From the IMG/VR virus record IMGVR_UViG_3300025141_000570, positions 1 to 28,100 of that record: a stretch of 28,100 nt of DNA. One strand, 5' to 3'. The translations under genes and the position numbers were made by a program. Below the pieces are notes generated by a model. That model ran no database searches. It was not told the DNA's origin and was given only the letters and a program-made list of their open reading frames with translations. Shown piece by piece: positions 24,713-28,100 of the stretch (the stretch's first letter is position 1; every line of letters starts with the position of its first letter). The DNA comes from a virus.

Positions 24713-24718
24713 GGAGAG
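24713..24718 (+). promoter_or_regulatory. Ribosome binding site of gp22
   Basis: GGAGAG 5 nt before the ATG at 24724, supporting this start over later methionines. Confidence 0.65.
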
Positions 24719-24723
24719 TTCAA

Positions 24724-25854
24724 ATGTCGCGTGGCACACAATTACAAGAAATGGAAACTGGCACAAAGCAATCCAAAACCGCTGTCAATGCTAACGCTAA
24801 AGCAGCTGATCCGCTAAAGGGTCTGGATTCAGGATCAACTCCTGGACAGGCTGCTGTTGAGGATCTTGGAGGGCCTACACCTGACAACTACAAACCAGAT
24901 GATGATTCAGCTAAGCTGAATACACCTGGTGGAAGTCTTAAGCAAGTTAAGGATGTTGTCAACAAGGGTGCTAAAGCAGGAATGGCAGCGCAGACTAGCG
25001 CTACTCCTGTAAGTGTTCCTGAAGATACTGAGATTACTGACGAAGTAATCGAAGAGGAAGAAGTTACTACTGATGAAGTAGTTGAAGAAGAAACTGCCGA
25101 AGAAGCAGTTGTTGCTGAAGCACCTGATTTTGAAGAAATCAGTGTTGCCGAAGACGTAGAAGCACTTCTTTCTGGCGAAGAACTCTCTGAAGAATTTCAA
25201 GAGAAAGCAAAAACAATCTTTGAAGCTGCTATTAGGCACAAGATTGAAAACGCTAGAGAAATTCTAGAATCACAATATGTCGAAAGACTTAACGAAGAGA
25301 TTGTAGAAATTAAAACTGAACTCTCTGAGCGTGTTGATTCTTACCTAGAATATGTTTCATCTGAATGGATGGAAGAAAATAAATTAGCCGTTGAGGCTGG
25401 TCTTAAGGAAGATCTTAATGCTTCCTTTATGACTGGTTTGAAAGGCCTCTTTGAAGAGCATTATGTATCACTCCCTGAAGAAAAATATGATGTACTAGAG
25501 AGTATGGTAGAAAAACTAGATGACATGGAAACCAAGCTCAATGAGCAAATCGATAGGAACATACAACTGAATAAGAGACTTTCTGAGTCTACTTCAGATG
25601 TAATTCTTGCCGACGTTTCTGAAGGCCTTGCTGCCACGCAGAAAGAAAAGCTTGCCGCACTTGCTGAAAGTGTAGAGTTTGAAAGTGAAGCAAATTATCG
25701 TGAAAAACTGGAGACTTTGAAAGATTCTTATTTCGTTTCTAAGCCTTCAACCGTTAAGACAGAAACTCTTTCAGAGGGAGTAGAAGCTGCTCCTGAATCA
25801 GTATCGAATTCGATGTCTGCTTATCTGAGGACGCTCTCGACTTTTAACAAATAA
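24724..25854 (+). CDS. gp22: Prohead core scaffold protein gp22
   Basis: Main internal scaffold of the prohead, around which gp23 assembles; later cut to peptides by gp21. 376 residues against 269 in T4. The core matches the family: SEEFQEKAKTIFEAAIRHKI, VSSEWMEENKLAVEAGLKED, then LNASFMTGLKGLFEEHYVSL-PEEK, and EKLAALAESVEF in the T4 order. Mostly charged coiled coil. The N-terminal 130 or so residues have no T4 counterpart: a flexible Gly/Pro/Ala/Lys part followed by a run dominated by Glu, Asp, Val and Thr (about 99-140). Candidate gp21 cleavage sites of LxE type include LSE in EELSEEF, RLSES and TLSEG. It has a strong promoter and ribosome binding site, and gp23 follows after 55 nt. Confidence 0.95.
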   Translation: MSRGTQLQEMETGTKQSKTAVNANAKAADPLKGLDSGSTPGQAAVEDLGGPTPDNYKPDDDSAKLNTPGGSLKQVKDVVNKGAKAGMAAQTSATPVSVPEDTEITDEVIEEEEVTTDEVVEEETAEEAVVAEAPDFEEISVAEDVEALLSGEELSEEFQEKAKTIFEAAIRHKIENAREILESQYVERLNEEIVEIKTELSERVDSYLEYVSSEWMEENKLAVEAGLKEDLNASFMTGLKGLFEEHYVSLPEEKYDVLESMVEKLDDMETKLNEQIDRNIQLNKRLSESTSDVILADVSEGLAATQKEKLAALAESVEFESEANYREKLETLKDSYFVSKPSTVKTETLSEGVEAAPESVSNSMSAYLRTLSTFNK

Positions 25855-25905
25855 ACTGAATTTAACATTAATTCAAACTAAAAAACAATTACACTTAAGG
25901 TAAAC

Positions 25906-25931
25906 GCAAATGTTCCATTCCGAACAATTGC
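25906..25931 (+). promoter_or_regulatory. Hairpin enclosing the gp23 start codon
   Basis: GCAAATGTTC (25906-25915) and GAACAATTGC (25922-25931) pair at 9 of 10 positions with a 6-nt loop. The gp23 ATG (25910-25912) lies in the left arm. The AAGG ribosome binding site (25897-25900) is just outside. Such a stem could regulate initiation or stabilise the capsid mRNA. Confidence 0.45.
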
Positions 25932-27331
25932 AGGAAAAGTGGGCACCTCTCCTCAATGCTGAGGGTGCGGGCGAGATCCAAGATTCTCACCGTAGAGCTG
26001 TTACCGCCGTCCTGCTAGAAAACCAAGAAAAATTTCTGAGAGAGCAAAACTCTTTCTCCGAGTCCGGTTCATTCCTGACAGAAGCAACACCAACTAACGC
26101 CTCCGGTACTGGTGGATTTGGTTCTGATTCTGCTCCTGCTGGTCCTACTGCTGGATTCGACCCCGTTCTGATCTCCCTGATCAGACGCTCCATGCCTAAC
26201 CTGATCGCTTATGATCTGGCTGGCGTTCAACCGATGAGTGGTCCTACTGGACTTATCTTCGCAATGCGCTCGCAGACCTATAAGGAAGGTTCTAGATCCG
26301 AAACTTTCTACGACGAAGTAGATTCGGCGTTCTCTGGACAGCCTTACGGATTCGATGTTCAGGAAGGAACTGAGCAAAACGTTGGTATGGGTACTACTGG
26401 ACAGTCCGGTACTAACCCTGGCGTTCTGAACCCAGTTGGTACTGCTACTTCTACTGCCTACAATGTAGGTCAGGGAATGCCCACAGCTGATGCTGAAGCA
26501 CTTGATGGCACTGCTAATGATGCCTTCAACCAGATGGCATTCAGCATTGAGAAAGTTACGGTTACTGCTAAGTCCCGTGCTTTGAAAGCTGAGTATTCAC
26601 TAGAACTCGCTCAAGACCTTAAGGCCATTCACGGTCTTAACGCTGAAGCAGAACTTGCTAACATCTTGAGTACTGAGATCCTCGCTGAAATTAACCGCGA
26701 AGTTATCCGTACTATCTACAAGACTGCTGAGCAAGGCGCTGTTCAGAACGTTGCTACCGCTGGTCAGTTTGACCTCGATATCGACTCCAACGGCAGATGG
26801 TCTGTTGAGAAGTTCAAAGGACTTCTGTTCCAAATCGAGCGCGATGCTAACGCTATCGCACAAAGAACTCGTCGCGGAAAGGGCAACATCATCCTCTGCT
26901 CTGCAGACGTTGCTAGTGCTCTTACAATGGCTGGTGTTCTGGATTATACTCCTGCACTTAACGCCAACTTGAACGTTGACGACACAGGTAATACTTTCGC
27001 AGGAACTCTGCAAGGTAAGTACCGCGTCTACATTGACCCTTATGCTGCTAACCTAGTTGGCACAGGTGGTCCTCAAGGCGGAAACCAGTACTACGTTGTT
27101 GGATACAAAGGTTCTTCACCTTATGACGCTGGTCTATTCTATTGCCCCTACGTGCCCCTCCAAATGGTACGCGCAGTTGGCGAGAATTCCTTCCAACCCA
27201 AAATCGGATTTAAGACTCGTTACGGTATGGTTGCTAACCCCTTCGCTGAAGGAACCAACCAAGGATTGGGTCGTCTTAAGACGAACAACAATCGCTACTA
27301 CCGTCGCGTTGCTGTTAAGAATCTTATGTAG
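25910..27331 (+). CDS. gp23: Major capsid protein gp23 (precursor)
   Basis: HK97-fold major capsid subunit forming the hexamers of the head. 473 residues (T4 521). The N-terminus parallels T4 (LQEKWAPLLNAEGAGEI against LLNKWKPLLEGEGLPEI; LLENQEKFL against IFENQEKDF). GSFLTE at 53-58 followed by Ala matches the T4 maturation site FLTE/A, so gp21 should remove the first 58 residues. Further blocks: RRSMPNLIAYDLAGVQPMSG, PTGLIFAMRS, KSRALKAEYSLELAQDLKAI, AELANILSTEILAEINREVI, and the end YRVYIDPYA...NNNRYYRRVAV. Codon usage differs from neighbours: C-ending codons such as TAC, AAC and CGC prevail, as expected for a very highly expressed gene. No late promoter box precedes it directly, and a strong terminator follows. 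Confidence 0.99.
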   Translation: MFHSEQLQEKWAPLLNAEGAGEIQDSHRRAVTAVLLENQEKFLREQNSFSESGSFLTEATPTNASGTGGFGSDSAPAGPTAGFDPVLISLIRRSMPNLIAYDLAGVQPMSGPTGLIFAMRSQTYKEGSRSETFYDEVDSAFSGQPYGFDVQEGTEQNVGMGTTGQSGTNPGVLNPVGTATSTAYNVGQGMPTADAEALDGTANDAFNQMAFSIEKVTVTAKSRALKAEYSLELAQDLKAIHGLNAEAELANILSTEILAEINREVIRTIYKTAEQGAVQNVATAGQFDLDIDSNGRWSVEKFKGLLFQIERDANAIAQRTRRGKGNIILCSADVASALTMAGVLDYTPALNANLNVDDTGNTFAGTLQGKYRVYIDPYAANLVGTGGPQGGNQYYVVGYKGSSPYDAGLFYCPYVPLQMVRAVGENSFQPKIGFKTRYGMVANPFAEGTNQGLGRLKTNNNRYYRRVAVKNLM

Positions 27332-27360
27332 AAAGAAGTTTATATACTTCAATCATTTAC

Positions 27361-27392
27361 AAGACTCTCCCAATCGGGAGGGTCTTTTTTTT
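27361..27392 (+). terminator. Rho-independent terminator after gp23
   Basis: AAGACTCTCCC (27361-27371) pairs with GGGAGGGTCTT (27376-27386) over 11 bp with one G-U wobble and an AATC loop, followed by a T-run reaching 27392. It lies 30 nt after the gp23 stop. A small extra stem (GAAGT/ACTTC, 27335-27350) precedes it. There is no A-run on the 5' side, so it acts in the + direction only. It ends the head operon. Confidence 0.93.
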
Positions 27393-27394
27393 AT

Positions 27395-27403
27395 CTAAAT
27401 ACT
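27395..27403 (+). promoter_or_regulatory. Possible variant late promoter after the terminator (CTAAATACT)
   Basis: CTAAATACT immediately follows the T-tract and lies 14 nt before the ATG at 27418. It differs from the T4 late core TATAAATAC by one base. A promoter is expected here because the terminator isolates the downstream genes. Confidence 0.4.
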
Positions 27404-27417
27404 TAAAAAGCAGAATA

Positions 27418-27975
27418 ATGTCCAGACAAATTGATAATAGGAATTTTTTATCTCCTACCGGATTTAAATTTGCTTTAGATAAAGCTCCTAAAGTTGCATT
27501 TTTTTGTAACCAAGCAAATATTCCTTCTCTAGACCTTGGAGTAGCAATTCAACCTACCTACTTAAAAGATATTGAACAACCAGGTGATAAAGTTAAATTT
27601 GGTGATTTAAGATTAAGATTTATGGTTGATGAAAATCTTAAAAATTATATAGAAATTCAAACTTGGATAAGAGGATTGGGTTATCCAGAATCTGGTGAAG
27701 ACATAAAAAGACTAGCATCTGGAAATAAAGAACTAGATATGAAATCTAGATCTTGGGCAAATGTTTTTTCTGATGGAACACTTCAGATTTTAACTAGTGC
27801 TATGGTTGCTAAATTTCAAGTAAGATTTAGACAAATGTGGCCTTATTCCTTGACAACAGTGACTTTTGATGCTACAGCTAATGATATACAATACTTTACA
27901 GCAGATGTAAGTTTTAAATATTTGATATATGAATTAACTGATTTAGACGGAAACCCATTATGTAGTTGTGATTAA
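27418..27975 (+). CDS. gp3: Tail-tube-fold protein in the gp3 position (tail completion/sheath stabiliser candidate)
   Basis: 185 residues between gp23 and uvsY, the position where marine T4-like phages carry the protein annotated as gp3, which terminates and stabilises the tail. Visible parts: NFLSPTGFKFALDKAPKVAF (9-28), the strand-rich PGDKVKFGDLRLRFMVDENL (55-74) with NYIEIQTWIRGLG after it, and VTFDATANDIQYFTADVSFK (148-167) near the end, followed by YLIYEL. The FxVDE..NY..I..W pattern and the final TADVSFKY strand resemble the tail-tube/gp54 family (T4 gp54 has FRMDSEASNYRAMQDWV and TTFDVTFAYRV), so a tube-initiator-like role is an alternative. The C-terminus has a CSC motif. It lies behind a terminator and ends directly at the uvsY ATG. 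Identity as gp3 rests mainly on synteny. Confidence 0.6.
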   Translation: MSRQIDNRNFLSPTGFKFALDKAPKVAFFCNQANIPSLDLGVAIQPTYLKDIEQPGDKVKFGDLRLRFMVDENLKNYIEIQTWIRGLGYPESGEDIKRLASGNKELDMKSRSWANVFSDGTLQILTSAMVAKFQVRFRQMWPYSLTTVTFDATANDIQYFTADVSFKYLIYELTDLDGNPLCSCD

Positions 27976-28100
27976 ATGACGATTGACCTTGATACTATAC
28001 AAAAGATGTGGGAGAAAGACTCACATATTGACCCAGATAATTTACATACAGAATCCTTAAATATTCCTTCATTACATGCAAAATATTTTGAGTTATATAA
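27976..28100 (+). CDS. uvsY: Recombination mediator UvsY (N-terminal part, truncated by window end)
   Basis: ATG directly follows the upstream stop codon and the frame stays open to the window edge (41 codons). The sequence begins MTIDLDTIQKMWEKDSHID and continues DPDNLHTESLNIPSLHAKYF. T4 UvsY has the same arrangement (DLQEELKKDVFIDSTKLQYE, then NNVMLYSKW): a short helix, a (F/H)ID block, then a hydrophobic helix ending in K-W/Y. UvsY loads the UvsX recombinase onto gp32-coated single-stranded DNA, so the window moves here from virion to DNA metabolism genes. No separate promoter or ribosome binding site is seen, so translation is probably coupled to the upstream gene. Confidence 0.85.
   Translation, partial: MTIDLDTIQKMWEKDSHIDPDNLHTESLNIPSLHAKYFELY

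Noticed and set aside
25858-25874. GAATT...AATTC inverted repeat between gp22 and gp23
   Set aside because: Only 5 bp, A/T rich and with no T-run after it, so it is too weak to call a terminator or operator.
26600-27013. 137-residue open frame on the minus strand across gp23
   Set aside because: It lies wholly inside the highly conserved capsid gene, and its composition (Ser/Val/Cys rich) is what reverse-complemented capsid codons give. No promoter or ribosome binding site supports it.
27057-27398. 113-residue + strand frame overlapping the end of gp23 and the terminator
   Set aside because: It reads through the terminator hairpin and T-tract and has no initiation signal, so it is a shadow of gp23.
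1-28100. tRNA genes, insertion sequences, attachment sites, homing endonucleases, inteins and photosynthesis-type auxiliary genes
   Set aside because: I looked for them by reading the gaps and the proteins. All gaps are under 90 nt and the recognised proteins are intact without insertions of this kind, so none is supported.

Overview
This window is a tail-neck-packaging-head morphogenesis cluster of a T4-like marine myovirus, most probably a cyanophage-type (Kyanoviridae-like) phage. Three things point there: (1) the gene order 8 - [giant protein] - 13 - 14 - 15 - 16 - 17 - 18 - 19 - 20 - 67 - 21 - 22 - 23 - 3-like - uvsY, which is T4 order with marine-type insertions; (2) AT-rich DNA with every gene on the + strand and almost no intergenic space; (3) T4-style late promoter boxes (ATAAATA) in most of the longer intergenic gaps. 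The exact host (Synechococcus, Prochlorococcus or another marine bacterium) cannot be read from this stretch, because no auxiliary metabolic gene, tRNA or integrase is present.

Layout. 1-218: C-terminal end of a repeat-rich structural protein. 240-9326: baseplate wedge gp8, then a 2507-residue virion protein filling the place where T4 has genes 9-12 and wac. 9329-11930: a 76-residue coiled-coil protein and neck proteins gp13 and gp14. 11960-13437: tail terminator gp15 and small terminase gp16. 13446-16862: four genes inserted between the terminase subunits, including an 835-residue coiled-coil/beta-repeat fibre-like protein and a 59-residue overlapping ORF. 16875-21428: large terminase gp17, tail sheath gp18, tail tube gp19. 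21490-27331: portal gp20, prohead core gp67, an unrecognised 189-residue protein in the gene 68 position, protease gp21, scaffold gp22 and major capsid gp23, closed by a strong intrinsic terminator. 27418-28100: a tail-tube-fold/gp3-position protein and the start of uvsY, which returns to recombination functions.

How the genes work together. gp20, gp67, gp21, gp22 and gp23 build and mature the prohead. gp16 and gp17 package DNA through the portal. gp13, gp14 and gp15 join head and tail. gp18 and gp19 form the contractile tail. gp8 and the giant protein belong to the baseplate and its appendages. Most genes are tightly coupled (overlaps or gaps under 15 nt), and the longer gaps mostly hold a late promoter. 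The less ordinary features are beta-rich repeat modules shared among gp8, gp14, gp15, the giant protein and the fibre-like proteins; hairpins over the gp23 start codon and in the 5' coding part of gp20; and a promoter-like box inside gp8. I found no complete novel system. The best leads are the giant protein, the fibre island between the terminase genes, the gene-68-position protein and the RNA-level signals.
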